DNA of 64,000 nucleotides from Streptomyces jeddahensis (GCF_001642995.1 NZ_LOHS01000053.1:1-64000), one strand, 5' to 3'; shown: positions 43,074-52,776, counted from the first letter of the stretch. Notes: generated by a model from the letters alone, not told the origin. Made by a program: numbers and translations.

Positions 43074-43512
43074 GCATCGCGAAGTCCACCATCTGCTCGA
43101 CCGCCTTGGCGTCGAAGACCATCCGGTGCTCGCCCTCCATGTCGAGGACGAAGCCGTAGCCGGTGGGCAGCAGGTCGATCACCTCGGCGCCGGTGATCAC
43201 GAAGTACTTGGACTCCTTGCCGGCGTACCTGCGCAGCTGCTTGAGCGAGGTGAACATCGGGATCACCGGCTGCTGGGTGTTGTGCAGCGCGAGGAAGCCC
43301 GGGTTGTCGCCGCGCGGGCAGTAGACCTTCGAGGTCGCGAAGATCTGCTGGAAGTCCTCGGCGGACATCGACCCGGTGGTGAAGGCGCGCACGGCGTCCG
43401 CCAGCGACGGCGGCGACGGCTCGGGATAGAGCGGCGGCTGCTGGCCGTAACCCTGCTGGGGCGGCGGGGCGTACTGCTGCTGGGCGCCCTGGTTCTGCTC
43501 GTACCCGTACAT
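43057..43512 (-). CDS. SseB-family protein
   Basis: 151 residues from ATG 43512 (MYGYEQN). A Gln/Pro/Tyr-rich leader (about 5-33, with QQQYAPPPQQGYGQQPP) precedes a compact SseB-like domain with KVYCPRGDNPGFLALHNTQQP, IPMFTSLKQLRRY and DLLPTGYGFVLDM. SseB-family proteins are poorly characterised and occur in Streptomyces as small cytoplasmic proteins. Its function is unknown. Confidence 0.82.
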   Translation of the reverse strand: MYGYEQNQGAQQQYAPPPQQGYGQQPPLYPEPSPPSLADAVRAFTTGSMSAEDFQQIFATSKVYCPRGDNPGFLALHNTQQPVIPMFTSLKQLRRYAGKESKYFVITGAEVIDLLPTGYGFVLDMEGEHRMVFDAKAVEQMVDFAMRRMYG

Positions 43513-43692
43513 GGCGCACAGCGTACCGAGAGCGGCCGGGCGGGTGGGCCGGTACGGGCCCTGGCGAACCGACAGCGGGTTGACAGCCACCGCGCTGGTT
43601 TCCCACAGGTGCCGCTCATAGCGTCTGCCCTATCGAGGCGAGTGCCGGAACGGCATCACACAGCAAGGCATCACACAGCAAGGGGGACAACC

Positions 43693-44535
43693 ATGCACCG
43701 ACACCACGGCGAGGACCACGAGCACGACAGAGGGCTCTCCTACGACCTTCCCGTCCTGGCCCGCCGCCGGATGATCCGGCTGATGGCGGGGGCGGGCCTG
43801 ATCCCGCTGGTGGGCTGCAGTTCGGAGGAGACTTCGGCGTCCTCCTCTTCCTCCTCCTCGGCCGCCTCGTCCGGCAACTCCTCCTCTTCCTCCTCGTCCG
43901 CCGAGTGCGCGACCATCCCGAACGAGACGGCCGGCCCCTACCCCGGCGACGGCTCGAACGGCGTGAACGTCCTCAAGGAGAGCGGCGTCGTCCGCAGCGA
44001 CATCACCTCCAGCTTCGGCGACTCCGCGGGCGGCACCGCCGAGGGCGTGCCGCTGACGATCACGCTCACGGTGGTCGACGCGGCCTCCGGCTGCGGCACG
44101 CCGAAGAAGGGCGCCGCCGTCTACCTCTGGCACTGCGACCGGGACGGCAACTACTCCCTGTACTCCGAGGGCGTCACCGACGAGAACTACCTGCGCGGCG
44201 TCCAGGAGACGGACGACAAGGGCCAGGTCACGTTCACGTCGATCTTCCCGGCCTGCTACTCGGGCCGCTGGCCGCACATCCACTTCGAGGTCTACGGCAG
44301 CCTGGAGGACGCCACGGCGGCCACGTCGATCACGAACACCTCGCAGCTCGCCCTGCCGAAGGACGTCTGCGACACGGTGTACGCGACGGACGGCTACAGC
44401 CAGAGCGTGCAGAACCTCAGCCAGCTCTCGCTGGAGAGCGACAACATCTTCAGCGACGGCTACGACCAGCAGATGGCGACGGTGACAGGCAGCGTCGAGA
44501 AGGGCTACACGGCGACGCTCACGGTGCCGGTCTGA
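43693..44535 (+). CDS. Secreted intradiol ring-cleavage dioxygenase-type lipoprotein
   Basis: 280 residues from ATG 43693. An N-terminal His-rich [11 protein letters not shown] is followed by a Tat/lipoprotein signal, [20 protein letters not shown], with the lipobox cysteine near residue 42, and then a long Ser-rich stretch. The dioxygenase core has the ligand pattern [14 protein letters not shown] and [10 protein letters not shown], plus [12 protein letters not shown]. Lipid-anchored members of this group open catechol-type rings outside the cytoplasm. The activity is inferred. Confidence 0.88.
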   Translation: MHRHHGEDHEHDRGLSYDLPVLARRRMIRLMAGAGLIPLVGCSSEETSASSSSSSSAASSGNSSSSSSSAECATIPNETAGPYPGDGSNGVNVLKESGVVRSDITSSFGDSAGGTAEGVPLTITLTVVDAASGCGTPKKGAAVYLWHCDRDGNYSLYSEGVTDENYLRGVQETDDKGQVTFTSIFPACYSGRWPHIHFEVYGSLEDATAATSITNTSQLALPKDVCDTVYATDGYSQSVQNLSQLSLESDNIFSDGYDQQMATVTGSVEKGYTATLTVPV

Positions 44536-44630
44536 CCGGCCGCGCCCGGCCGGGGCGGCGTCCTCCCGTGGCCTTCCGCCCCGGCCGAGCGCGTAACGCG
44601 TCACAGATGCCCGTTAGGGGTTGCTTTTTA

Positions 44631-44643
44631 TTACCGGCGGGTA
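44631..44643. promoter_or_regulatory. Inverted repeat TTACC-GGCG-GGTA upstream of the acyl-CoA dehydrogenase
   Basis: TACC and GGTA flank GGCG 69-81 bases before the ATG at 44712, next to a T-rich tract. It resembles fatty-acid-pathway operators of actinobacteria (TetR type), but the short arms make this tentative. Confidence 0.4.
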
Positions 44644-44711
44644 GCATCATCCTAGCTACTTGCTGGTACGTGTACGAGGAACCCTCCCGAACTGCTAACG
44701 GAGCCGTCGCC

Positions 44712-46538
44712 ATGGGGCACTACAAGTCGAATCTCCGCGACATCGAGTTCAACCTCTTCGAGGTGCTCGGGCGCGACAAGCTGTACGGCACGGGCCCGTT
44801 CGCGGAGATGGACACCGACACCGCCAAGAGCATCCTCGATGAGCTGACCCGGCTCGCCGAGAACGAGCTGGCCGAGTCCTTCGCGGACGCCGACCGCAAC
44901 CCGCCGGTGTTCGACCCGGAGACCAACACCGCTCCGGTCCCCGCGTCCTTCAAGAAGTCCTACAAGGCCTTCATGGACTCCGAGTACTGGCGCCTGGGCC
45001 TGCCCGAGGAGATCGGCGGCACCACCGCCCCGCCGTCGCTGATCTGGTCGTACGCGGAGCTGATCCTCGGCGCGAACCCGGCCGTCTGGATGTACTCGTC
45101 CGGCCCCGCGTTCGCCGGCATCCTCTTCGACGAGGGCAACGAGGTCCAGAAGAAGATCGCGCAGATAGCGGTCGAGCGGACCTGGGGCTCCACCATGGTG
45201 CTCACCGAGCCGGACGCCGGTTCGGACGTGGGCGCGGGCCGCACCAAGGCGATCCAGCAGGAGGACGGCTCCTGGCACATCGAGGGCGTCAAGCGCTTCA
45301 TCACGTCCGGTGAGCACGACATGGAGGAGAACATCCTCCACTACGTCCTCGCCCGTCCCGAGGGCGCGGGCCCGGGCACCAAGGGCCTGTCCCTCTTCCT
45401 CGTCCCGAAGTACCTGTTCGACTTCGAGACCGGCGAGCTGGGCGAGCGCAACGGCGTCTACGCCACGAACGTCGAGCACAAGATGGGCCTGAAGGCGTCC
45501 AACACCTGCGAGATGACGTTCGGCGACAAGCACCCCGCCAAGGGCTGGCTGATCGGCGACAAGCACGACGGCATCCGCCAGATGTTCCGCATCATCGAGT
45601 TCGCCCGCATGATGGTCGGCACGAAGGCGATCTCCACCCTCTCGACGGGCTACCTCAACGCCCTCGAGTACGCCAAGGAGCGCGTCCAGGGCCCCGACCT
45701 GGCCAACTTCATGGACAAGACCGCGCCCAAGGTCACCATCACGCACCACCCGGACGTGCGCCGCTCGCTGATGACGCAGAAGGCGTACGCAGAGGGCATG
45801 CGCGCCCTCGTCCTCTACACCGCCTCCATCCAGGACGCCATCGCCGTCAAGGAGGCCGCGGGCGAGGACGTCTCGCAGGAGCACGCGCTCAACGACCTGC
45901 TCCTGCCGATCGTCAAGGGCTACGGCTCCGAGAAGGGCTACGAGCAGCTCGCGCAGTCCCTGCAGACTTTCGGCGGCTCCGGCTTCCTGCAGGAGTACCC
46001 GATCGAGCAGTACATCCGCGACGCCAAGATCGACACCCTCTACGAGGGCACCACCGCGATCCAGGGCCAGGACTACTTCTTCCGGAAGATCGTCCGCAAC
46101 CAGGGCGCCGCGCTGAACTCGCTCGCCGAGGAGATCAAGAAGTTCCTCGCGATCGGCACCGGCGGCGACGAGCTGGCCGCGGCCCGCGACCAGCTCGCCA
46201 AGGCGGCCGTCGAGCTCGAGGCCATCGTCGGCGTCATGCTGACCGACCTCGCGGCCACCGAGCAGGACGTCAAGAACATCTACAAGGTCGGCCTCAACAC
46301 CACCCGTCTGCTGCTCGCCTCGGGTGACGTGGTCGTCGGCTACCTGCTGCTGAAGGGCGCCGCCGTGGCCGCCGAGAAGCTGCCGGCCGCCTCCGCGAAG
46401 GACAAGGCCTTCTACACGGGCAAGATCGCGGCCGCGAAGTTCTTCGCCGCCAACATCCTGCCGGGCGTCGCCGTCCAGCGTCAGCTGGCCGAGGCCGTCG
46501 AGCTGGACCTGATGGACCTCGACGAGGCAGCCTTCTAG
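44712..46538 (+). CDS. Acyl-CoA dehydrogenase (long FadE5-like form)
   Basis: 608 residues from ATG 44712 ([20 protein letters not shown]). FAD-contacting [15 protein letters not shown], catalytic-glutamate region [15 protein letters not shown], and the quartet of domains of the large mycobacterial-type family with an N-terminal extension and an added C-terminal helical part. It oxidises acyl-CoA to enoyl-CoA in beta-oxidation; chain length is not readable from sequence. A strong terminator follows. Confidence 0.94.
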   Translation: MGHYKSNLRDIEFNLFEVLGRDKLYGTGPFAEMDTDTAKSILDELTRLAENELAESFADADRNPPVFDPETNTAPVPASFKKSYKAFMDSEYWRLGLPEEIGGTTAPPSLIWSYAELILGANPAVWMYSSGPAFAGILFDEGNEVQKKIAQIAVERTWGSTMVLTEPDAGSDVGAGRTKAIQQEDGSWHIEGVKRFITSGEHDMEENILHYVLARPEGAGPGTKGLSLFLVPKYLFDFETGELGERNGVYATNVEHKMGLKASNTCEMTFGDKHPAKGWLIGDKHDGIRQMFRIIEFARMMVGTKAISTLSTGYLNALEYAKERVQGPDLANFMDKTAPKVTITHHPDVRRSLMTQKAYAEGMRALVLYTASIQDAIAVKEAAGEDVSQEHALNDLLLPIVKGYGSEKGYEQLAQSLQTFGGSGFLQEYPIEQYIRDAKIDTLYEGTTAIQGQDYFFRKIVRNQGAALNSLAEEIKKFLAIGTGGDELAAARDQLAKAAVELEAIVGVMLTDLAATEQDVKNIYKVGLNTTRLLLASGDVVVGYLLLKGAAVAAEKLPAASAKDKAFYTGKIAAAKFFAANILPGVAVQRQLAEAVELDLMDLDEAAF

Positions 46539-46565
46539 TCGACCCGGCTACAGACGCCCCCCTTT

Positions 46566-46601
46566 ACGAGGGCCCGCTTCCCACCGGGAGCGGGCCCTCG
46601 T
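46566..46601 (+). terminator. Terminator after the acyl-CoA dehydrogenase gene
   Basis: ACGAGGGCCCGCT pairs perfectly with AGCGGGCCCTCGT (13 bp) around a 10-base loop, 28 bases after the stop. Confidence 0.85.
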
Positions 46602-46620
46602 ACGTCGTTAAGGTGAACCC

Positions 46621-47925
46621 ATGACCTCTCCCGCCCGCTTCGACCGCGGCCACACCGACGACCTCATGTCCTTCCTGGCGGCGAGCCCGTCGCCGTACCA
46701 CGCGGTGGCGAGCGCCGCCGAGCGGCTGGAGAAGGCGGGCTTCCGGCAGGTCGCGGAGATGGACGCCTGGGAGGGGTCCACCGGCGGGAAGTACGTGCTG
46801 CGCGGCGGCGCGATCGTCGCCTGGTACGTGCCGGAGGAGGCCGCACCCCACACGCCGTTCCGGATCATCGGGGCGCACACCGACTCCCCGAACCTGCGGG
46901 TCAAGCCCCTGCCCGACACCGGTGCACACGGCTGGCGGCAGATCGCGGTGGAGATCTACGGCGGGCCGCTGCTCAACTCCTGGCTGGACCGCGACCTGGG
47001 CATCGCCGGACGGCTCTCGCTGCGGGACGGCTCCAGCATGCTGGTCAACGTCGACCGGCCCTTGCTGCGCATCCCGCAGCTGGCGATCCACCTCGACCGC
47101 TCGGTGCACACCGACGGCCTCAAGCTCGACAAGCAGAAGCACCTGCAGCCCATCTGGGGCCTGGGCGAGCCCGGCGAGGGCGGCCTGATCCGCTTCCTGG
47201 AGGACGAGAACGGGATCGAGCCGGGCGAGGTCACCGGCTGGGACCTGATGGTCCACTCCATCGAGCGCCCCTCCTACCTGGGCCGCGACCGCGAGCTGAT
47301 GGCCGGGCCGCGCCTGGACAACCTGCTGTCCGTGCACGCGGGCACGGCGGCGCTCGCGGCAGTCGCGGGCTCCGCGGTGTCGGGCGCCGACCTCCCGTAC
47401 ATCCCGGTCCTCGCCGCCTTCGACCACGAGGAGAACGGGTCGCAGTCCGACACCGGCGCGGACGGCCCGCTGCTCGGCAGTGTGCTGGAGCGTTCGGTGT
47501 TCGCGCGCGGCGGCTCGTACGAGGACCGGGCGCGGGCCTTCGCGGGAACCGTGTGCCTGTCCTCCGACACGGGCCACGCCGTGCACCCCAACTACGCGGA
47601 GCGGCACGACCCGACGCACCACCCGCGCGCGAACGGCGGACCGATCCTCAAGGTCAACGTCAACAACCGCTATGCGACGGATGGTTCGGGCCGCGCCGTG
47701 TTCGCCGCGGCCTGCGAGAGGGCGGGCGTCCCCCTCCAGTCCTTCGTCTCCAACAACTCGATGCCGTGCGGCACGACGATCGGCCCCATCACCGCCGCCC
47801 GGCACGGCATCAAGACCGTCGACATCGGCGTCGCGATCCTGTCGATGCACAGCGCCCGCGAACTGTGCGGCGCGGACGACCCGTTCTTGCTGGCGAACGC
47901 GCTGGTGGCGTTCCTGGAGGGCTGA
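46621..47925 (+). CDS. M18-family metalloaminopeptidase
   Basis: 434 residues, ATG start. Zinc ligands and their neighbours are in RIIGAHTDSPNLRVKP, FDHEENGSQSDTGA, SSDTGHAVHPNYAERHDP and GVAILSMHSARELCGADDP. The family removes N-terminal acidic residues (aspartyl aminopeptidase) and forms large assemblies. It is cytoplasmic. It starts 20 bases after the preceding terminator. Confidence 0.95.
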   Translation: MTSPARFDRGHTDDLMSFLAASPSPYHAVASAAERLEKAGFRQVAEMDAWEGSTGGKYVLRGGAIVAWYVPEEAAPHTPFRIIGAHTDSPNLRVKPLPDTGAHGWRQIAVEIYGGPLLNSWLDRDLGIAGRLSLRDGSSMLVNVDRPLLRIPQLAIHLDRSVHTDGLKLDKQKHLQPIWGLGEPGEGGLIRFLEDENGIEPGEVTGWDLMVHSIERPSYLGRDRELMAGPRLDNLLSVHAGTAALAAVAGSAVSGADLPYIPVLAAFDHEENGSQSDTGADGPLLGSVLERSVFARGGSYEDRARAFAGTVCLSSDTGHAVHPNYAERHDPTHHPRANGGPILKVNVNNRYATDGSGRAVFAAACERAGVPLQSFVSNNSMPCGTTIGPITAARHGIKTVDIGVAILSMHSARELCGADDPFLLANALVAFLEG

Positions 47926-48036
47926 GCACCCGTCGGATCCGGACTTTCAAGTCTCCGCCACCGCATGCCTGTTCGGGCTCGGGGTACTCGACCTCGGCCC
48001 GGAACAGCCATACGGGACTCCAAGGAGGCGAGACTT

Positions 48037-48282
48037 ATGGGCCTGGGCGGATGCATCATCCTGATCGCCGCGGGGGCCATCCTCACGTTCGCGACCGACT
48101 GGGACATGAAGGGCGTCAACCTCGACGTGGTCGGGGTGATCCTCATGGCGGTCGGCCTCATCGGCGTGGCCACATTCAGCAGCATCGCAAGGCGCCGCCG
48201 CGTACTGATGCCACCGGGTTCCCCGGTGGTGGAGGAGAAACGGCACCATCACCATGGGGGCGGGTACGGCGGCTACGAGTGA
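48037..48282 (+). CDS. Small membrane protein (DUF6458-like)
   Basis: 81 residues from ATG 48037, with AAGGAGG 9 bases upstream. Two helices (CIILIAAGAILTFA and VVGVILMAVGLIGVA) are joined by DWDMKGVNLD. The tail contains a four-histidine run followed by Gly/Tyr. The function is unknown. Confidence 0.85.
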   Translation: MGLGGCIILIAAGAILTFATDWDMKGVNLDVVGVILMAVGLIGVATFSSIARRRRVLMPPGSPVVEEKRHHHHGGGYGGYE

Positions 48283-48284
48283 CT

Positions 48285-48392
48285 ACCGCTGTGGGGCGGT
48301 GGGCTCCGCCGTACCGCTGTGGGCAATCGTTCCGCAGGGCTGGGGGCACCTCCCAGCGGTAGCTGGGGGAGGGTGGGCACAGCCCCACGACG
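48285..48392. repeat. Intergenic repeat element, copy C (inverted)
   Basis: This is the reverse complement of copies A and B, with the core CCCCCAGCTACCGCTGGGAGG intact on the minus strand. It lies between the converging ends of a small membrane-protein gene and the thioredoxin-NHL gene. Confidence 0.85.
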
Positions 48393-48433
48393 GCGGGTGA
48401 CCCGACGCCGAACGGTGCCCACCCGGGCAGACG

Positions 48434-50278
48434 TCAGCCCTCGTCCATCCCGGCCAGCACGAGCGGCAGCCGCCCCACCCCGCCCGCCGCAAGGCGAACC
48501 GGCACCCCCCAGTCCTGCTGGTGCACATGGCAGGCCGGGTACTCGTTGGCGGGATCGTCATCGCACGAGGCCGCCATAGCGGACACGTGCAGAACCCCCT
48601 CCGGCACGGAGGGGTTGAGCTCGAGCACCCGCTCGAGCTCCGTCCCCGCACCGTCCCCACCAAGCAGCAACTCCGGCGGCGTAGACGAGACGAGCAGCCT
48701 CGTCGACGGCCCATACCGCGTATCCAGCTTCTGCCCGGCCGGCGCCTGGAAGATCACGTCCAGCTGAAGCTTCCCGGGCGCGACCTCGGTCGCGGCCCGC
48801 TGCGTCCGGTGGGCGACCGACTCCACGCGCACGGCCTCCTCCGGCAGCCGCAGCCGCGTCAGCCGGTGCCGGGCCGACTCGACGACCACGATGTCGCCGG
48901 ACTCGGCGAGCAGCACGGCATCGCTCGGCTCCCGCAGATCGGTGGCGAGCGTGGTCACCTCACCCGTCGCCGGGTCGTAGCGCCGCAGTGCGTGGTTGTA
49001 CGTGTCGCTGACGGCGACGGAGCCGTCGGGGAGGGCGGTGACGCCGAGCGGGTGCTGGAAGAGGGCCTGCTCGGCGGCCCCGTCACGGTGCCCGAAGTCG
49101 AAGAGACCGGTGCCGACGGCGGTGTGCACGGAGCCGTCGAGGTCCACCCAGCGCAGGGCGGACGTCTCGGAGTCGGCCAGCCACAGCCGCTCCCCGTCGG
49201 CCGACACGGCGAGACCGGACGGCTGCGCGAACCAGGCCTCGGCGCCCGGCCCGTCGACGAGACCCTCGTTCGTCGTACCCGCCGCGACGGCCACGGCCTG
49301 CTCGACCGGGTCGTACGTCCACAGCTGGTGCACACCCGCCATGGCGATCCACACCTTGCCGCCGAAGACGGCCACGTCCCAGGGGGATGAGAGGTCCACC
49401 TCGCGGGCCGGGCCGCTGGTCGGCGAGCCCTGCCACCACTGGCGGCCGGTCCCGGCGAGCGTCGTGACCGCGCCGGTGGCGAGGTCGAGGCGGCGCAGCG
49501 CGTGGTTCACGGTGTCGGCGACGACGACCGCCGCCCCGTCCTCGATCAGCGCCAGACCCTGCGGCTCGCTGAAAGCCGCCGCGCCCGCCGCTCCGTCGGC
49601 GAAGCCGCGCTCGCCCGAGCCGATGCGCCGTACGACGCTCTCACCGTCGGCGGCCAGCTCGACCAGCTGATGCCGGGTCGTGTCGCTGACCAGGAAGTTC
49701 CCGGACGGCAGGAGCAGCGCCTTGCCGGGGAAGCGCAGGTCGGTCGCGACGGGCTCCGGCGGGACGTAGGGTCCGTCGCCGCGCCGCAGGGTGCCCTTCG
49801 CCTCGTGCTCGGCCTCCAGCTCCTCCACAAGCTTCGCGATCGCGTGCGCATGGCCCTCACCGGCGTGCTGCGCGACAACGTACCCCTCGGGATCGATGAC
49901 GACGAGGGTGGGCCAGGCACGGACCGCGTACTGCTTCCAGGTGGCCAGCTCGGGGTCGTCGAGCACCGGGTGCTCGACGCCGTACCGCTCGACGGCGTCC
50001 ACGACAGCCTGGTGCTCGGCCTCGTGCACGAACTTCGGCGAGTGCACACCGATGATCACCACGGTGTCGCGGTGCTTCTCCTCCAGCTCACGCAGCTCAT
50101 CCAGGACGTGCAGGCAGTTGATGCAGCAAAAGGTCCAAAAATCCAAAACGACGATGCGTCCCCGCAGGTCGGCGAGGGTGTATTGCTGGCCGCCCGTGTT
50201 GAGCCAGCCGCCCTTGCCGATCAGCTCGGGGGCACGGACACGGGCACGGCGGGGCTGCGCGGAGGAGACGTCGTTCAT
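48434..50278 (-). CDS. Thioredoxin-NHL-repeat protein (NHLRC2-like)
   Basis: 614 residues. An N-terminal thioredoxin/TlpA domain has VVLDFWTFCCINCLHVLDE, with the active-site CINC, and VRAWPTLVVIDPEG. Six NHL beta-propeller blades follow (for example GNFLVSDTTRHQLVELAADG, SVAVSDTYNHALRRYDP). A C-terminal beta-rich region ends the chain. The architecture matches the widely conserved NHLRC2 family, whose function in bacteria is unclear. No signal peptide is seen, so it is probably cytoplasmic. Confidence 0.92.
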   Translation of the reverse strand: MNDVSSAQPRRARVRAPELIGKGGWLNTGGQQYTLADLRGRIVVLDFWTFCCINCLHVLDELRELEEKHRDTVVIIGVHSPKFVHEAEHQAVVDAVERYGVEHPVLDDPELATWKQYAVRAWPTLVVIDPEGYVVAQHAGEGHAHAIAKLVEELEAEHEAKGTLRRGDGPYVPPEPVATDLRFPGKALLLPSGNFLVSDTTRHQLVELAADGESVVRRIGSGERGFADGAAGAAAFSEPQGLALIEDGAAVVVADTVNHALRRLDLATGAVTTLAGTGRQWWQGSPTSGPAREVDLSSPWDVAVFGGKVWIAMAGVHQLWTYDPVEQAVAVAAGTTNEGLVDGPGAEAWFAQPSGLAVSADGERLWLADSETSALRWVDLDGSVHTAVGTGLFDFGHRDGAAEQALFQHPLGVTALPDGSVAVSDTYNHALRRYDPATGEVTTLATDLREPSDAVLLAESGDIVVVESARHRLTRLRLPEEAVRVESVAHRTQRAATEVAPGKLQLDVIFQAPAGQKLDTRYGPSTRLLVSSTPPELLLGGDGAGTELERVLELNPSVPEGVLHVSAMAASCDDDPANEYPACHVHQQDWGVPVRLAAGGVGRLPLVLAGMDEG

Positions 50279-50334
50279 CCCTCAAGGGTGCCATCACGCG
50301 AGAGCATGCCCGGTCGTGGCGTCCACGCCTCGAC

Positions 50335-50466
50335 GTGATCGCCCGGAGCAGCGGTCTGGGCACAGCGGCCAGCCTGCGCGCCCGGCTGCGCCGCGAGACG
50401 GGGCTCAGCCCGTCGGGCTACCGGCGGCGTTTCGGCTCGGCTGCCGGGGAACCCCTGAGCGCATGA
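50335..50466 (+). pseudogene. AraC/GlxA-type regulator, C-terminal remnant
   Basis: The frame reads ARSSGLGTAASLRARLRRET then GLSPSGYRRRFG, the end of the second helix-turn-helix of AraC/GlxA regulators. The N-terminal domains are absent; only about 100 bases separate it from the thioredoxin-NHL start. Its stop overlaps the ATG of the LURP-one gene. Confidence 0.8.
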
Positions 50467-50963
50467 GATACCTCGTACGCGACCGGATCCTCGGCATCGG
50501 TGACGACTACTGGATCGAGGACGAGCAGGGCGGCAAGGCGTTTCTCGTCGACGGGAAGGCGATGCGTCTGCGGGACACCTTCGAACTGAAGGATCCGACG
50601 GGCCGGGTGCTGATCGTCGTCCGGCAGAAGATGCTCGCGCTGCGCGACACCATGGTGATCGAGCGGGACGGCGAGTCCCTGGCCACCGTGAAGCGCAAGC
50701 GGCTGTCGCTTCTGCGCAACCACTATCGCGTGGCCCTGGCCGACGGCACCGAAATGGACGTCAGCGGGAAGATCCTCGACCGCGAGTTCACGATCGAACT
50801 CGACCATCGGCAGCTCGCCCGCATCTCGCGCCGTTGGCTGCACGTACGCGAGACGTACGGAGTCGACATCCTGGACGAGCAAGCCGACCCGTCATTGCTG
50901 ATCGCAGTCACGGTGTGTGTGATCCAGTTGGCGGACAAGCAACGGAGGCTGGGACAGGTGTAG
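50463..50963 (+). CDS. LURP-one-related family protein
   Basis: 166 residues, ATG 50463 overlapping the stop of the AraC remnant. The LURP-one/tubby-like barrel pattern is clear: MRYLVRDRILGIGDDYWIED, GKAMRLRDTFELKDPTGRVL, RQKMLALRDTMVI and DILDEQADPSLLIAVTVCVI. These cytoplasmic proteins may bind phospholipids; their bacterial role is open. Confidence 0.9.
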   Translation: MRYLVRDRILGIGDDYWIEDEQGGKAFLVDGKAMRLRDTFELKDPTGRVLIVVRQKMLALRDTMVIERDGESLATVKRKRLSLLRNHYRVALADGTEMDVSGKILDREFTIELDHRQLARISRRWLHVRETYGVDILDEQADPSLLIAVTVCVIQLADKQRRLGQV

Positions 50964-50996
50964 GCGTGCGATGGTGACGGAGCGCAGCCCCTAAAA

Positions 50997-51021
50997 CGCC
51001 GCGCCCGTCACCGGCGCGGCG
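50997..51021. terminator. Hairpin between converging genes
   Basis: CGCCGCGCC pairs with GGCGCGGCG around a 7-base loop. It overlaps the stop of the nitrilase-family gene (51008) and lies 34 bases after the LURP-one stop, so it can serve both. Confidence 0.6.
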
Positions 51022-51802
51022 CGTCCAGCCCCAGCACCCGGTCCTTCAGCGCCGGGAACTGCTCACGGGTCGTGGACACGCGGCCCGGGTCGAGCTCCAC
51101 GGTGAGGACCTCCTCGCCCGCCCCGGCCTCGCCGAGCACCTCGCCCCACGGGTCGACCACGATGCTGTGCCCCGCCTGGGGCACCCCCGCATGCGTACCG
51201 GCCGTCCCGCACGCCAGCACGTACGCCTGGTTCTCGACGGCCCGCGCCTGGGCGAGCAGCGTCCAGTGGGACCGCCGCCTCTCCGGCCAGCCCGCCGGGA
51301 TGACCAGCAGTTCGGCTCCCGCGTCGACCAGCCCGCGGAACAGCTCGGGGAAGCGGAGGTCGTAGCAGGTGGCGAGGCCGGCCGCCGTGCCCGGCAGCCG
51401 CACCGTGACCAGGCTGCTGCCCGCGCCCATCAGCACGGCCTCGCCCTTGTCGAAGCCGAAGCGGTGGATCTTGCGGTAGGCGGCGGCGAGCTGCCCGTCG
51501 GGCGAGAAGACGAGCGAGGTGTTGTAGAGGGGGCCGTCAGGGTCCCTCTCCGGGATCGAGCCGGCATGCAGCCATACGCCCGCGTCGCTCGCGGCCTTCG
51601 CCATCACCTCGTACGTGGGGCCCTCCAGGGGCTCGGCCTCGGCGGCGAACGACTCGTAGGCGAAGGCGCCCGTGGTCCACAGCTCGGGCAGCACGACGAG
51701 ATCGGCGCCCGCCTGTTCCCTCACCAGAGAGGCCGCGCGCTCCCGTCGGGAATCGATCGATTCGTCATCGTCTACGCCGATCTGGATGAGCGAAGCGCGC
51801 AC
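51008..51802 (-). CDS. Carbon-nitrogen hydrolase (nitrilase superfamily)
   Basis: 264 residues from GTG 51802 (VRASLIQIGVDDDES). The Glu-Lys-Cys triad is in DLVVLPELWTTGAF (Glu), AYRKIHRFGFDKGE (Lys) and GLATCYDLRFPELFRG (Cys). The length and the FPE motif fit the omega-amidase/NIT2-like branch, which removes ammonia from deaminated amides. The true substrate is uncertain. Confidence 0.92.
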   Translation of the reverse strand: MRASLIQIGVDDDESIDSRRERAASLVREQAGADLVVLPELWTTGAFAYESFAAEAEPLEGPTYEVMAKAASDAGVWLHAGSIPERDPDGPLYNTSLVFSPDGQLAAAYRKIHRFGFDKGEAVLMGAGSSLVTVRLPGTAAGLATCYDLRFPELFRGLVDAGAELLVIPAGWPERRRSHWTLLAQARAVENQAYVLACGTAGTHAGVPQAGHSIVVDPWGEVLGEAGAGEEVLTVELDPGRVSTTREQFPALKDRVLGLDAPRR

Positions 51803-51951
51803 AGTACCACCGTCCTGGCATTCGACCCGTCCACGCGGGCCTACGATCGTCACACGAAAGCACTGCCGGGGTGCCTTCAGGCAGCGTAACTTAGCTGCGA
51901 AGCCTCCCAGCCAGTCCGTTCCGCCCGTGCACCAACCGTCCGAGGGGTCCC

Positions 51952-52776
51952 GTGAGCCTCCATCCCAGCCTTCAGACCTATGCCGACGCCTGGACCCACT
52001 CCGTGGAAGCGATAACCGAGCTGGTGCAGCCGCTCGTCGAGGGCGAGTGGAACAGGGCGACGCCCTGCCCGGGCTGGTCGGTGCGGGACATCGTCTCCCA
52101 TGTCATCGGCCTGGACTGCGAGATGCTGGGCGACCCGCGGCCGATCCACACGCTGCCGCGCGATCTGTACCACGTGAAGACCGACCACCAGCGCTATATG
52201 GAGATGCAGGTCGATGTGCGGCGGCACCACACCGCACCCGAGATGACCTCCGAACTGGAGTACACGGTCATCCGCCGCATGCGGCAGCTGCGCAACGAGG
52301 GCCGGCATCCGGAGGCCACGGTCCGCGGGCCGCTGGGCACCGAGCAGACCCTGGAACACGCGATGCGGATGCGGGCGTTCGACATCTGGGTGCACGAACA
52401 GGACCTGCGCGCGGCTCTCGGGCAGCCCGGCAACCTCGACTCCCCCGGCGCCTACGTCACCCGTGACGTGCTGCTGGCGGCGCTGCCCAAGGTGGTCGCC
52501 AAGGACGCGGGGGCGCCGGCGAATTCGGCGGTCGTCTTCGACGTGAACGGTCCGGTGGACTTCCTGCGCACGGTCCGCGTGGACGCCGAGGGCCGCGGCA
52601 CCATCGACGGCGCCCCGTCCCTCGGACCCGCGGTGACGCTGAGCATGGACTGGGAGACGTACTACCGCCTGGCCTGCGGCCGCGTACAGCCGCTGGACGT
52701 CGCGGACGGGGTGAAGTCGGAGGGCGACCAGGACCTGGCGGCAGCGATCCTGCGGCACTTCGCGGTGACGCCGTAA
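51952..52776 (+). CDS. Maleylpyruvate isomerase-family (DinB-like, mycothiol-dependent) protein
   Basis: 274 residues, GTG start. The MDMPI N-terminal metal-binding bundle has PCPGWSVRDIVSHVIGLDCE and RAFDIWVHEQDLRAALG (His/Asp ligands), and the C-terminal sterol-carrier-like part has AVTLSMDWETYYRLACGR. Members use mycothiol for isomerisation or transfer reactions. It reads divergently from the nitrilase-family gene. Confidence 0.9.
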   Translation: MSLHPSLQTYADAWTHSVEAITELVQPLVEGEWNRATPCPGWSVRDIVSHVIGLDCEMLGDPRPIHTLPRDLYHVKTDHQRYMEMQVDVRRHHTAPEMTSELEYTVIRRMRQLRNEGRHPEATVRGPLGTEQTLEHAMRMRAFDIWVHEQDLRAALGQPGNLDSPGAYVTRDVLLAALPKVVAKDAGAPANSAVVFDVNGPVDFLRTVRVDAEGRGTIDGAPSLGPAVTLSMDWETYYRLACGRVQPLDVADGVKSEGDQDLAAAILRHFAVTP

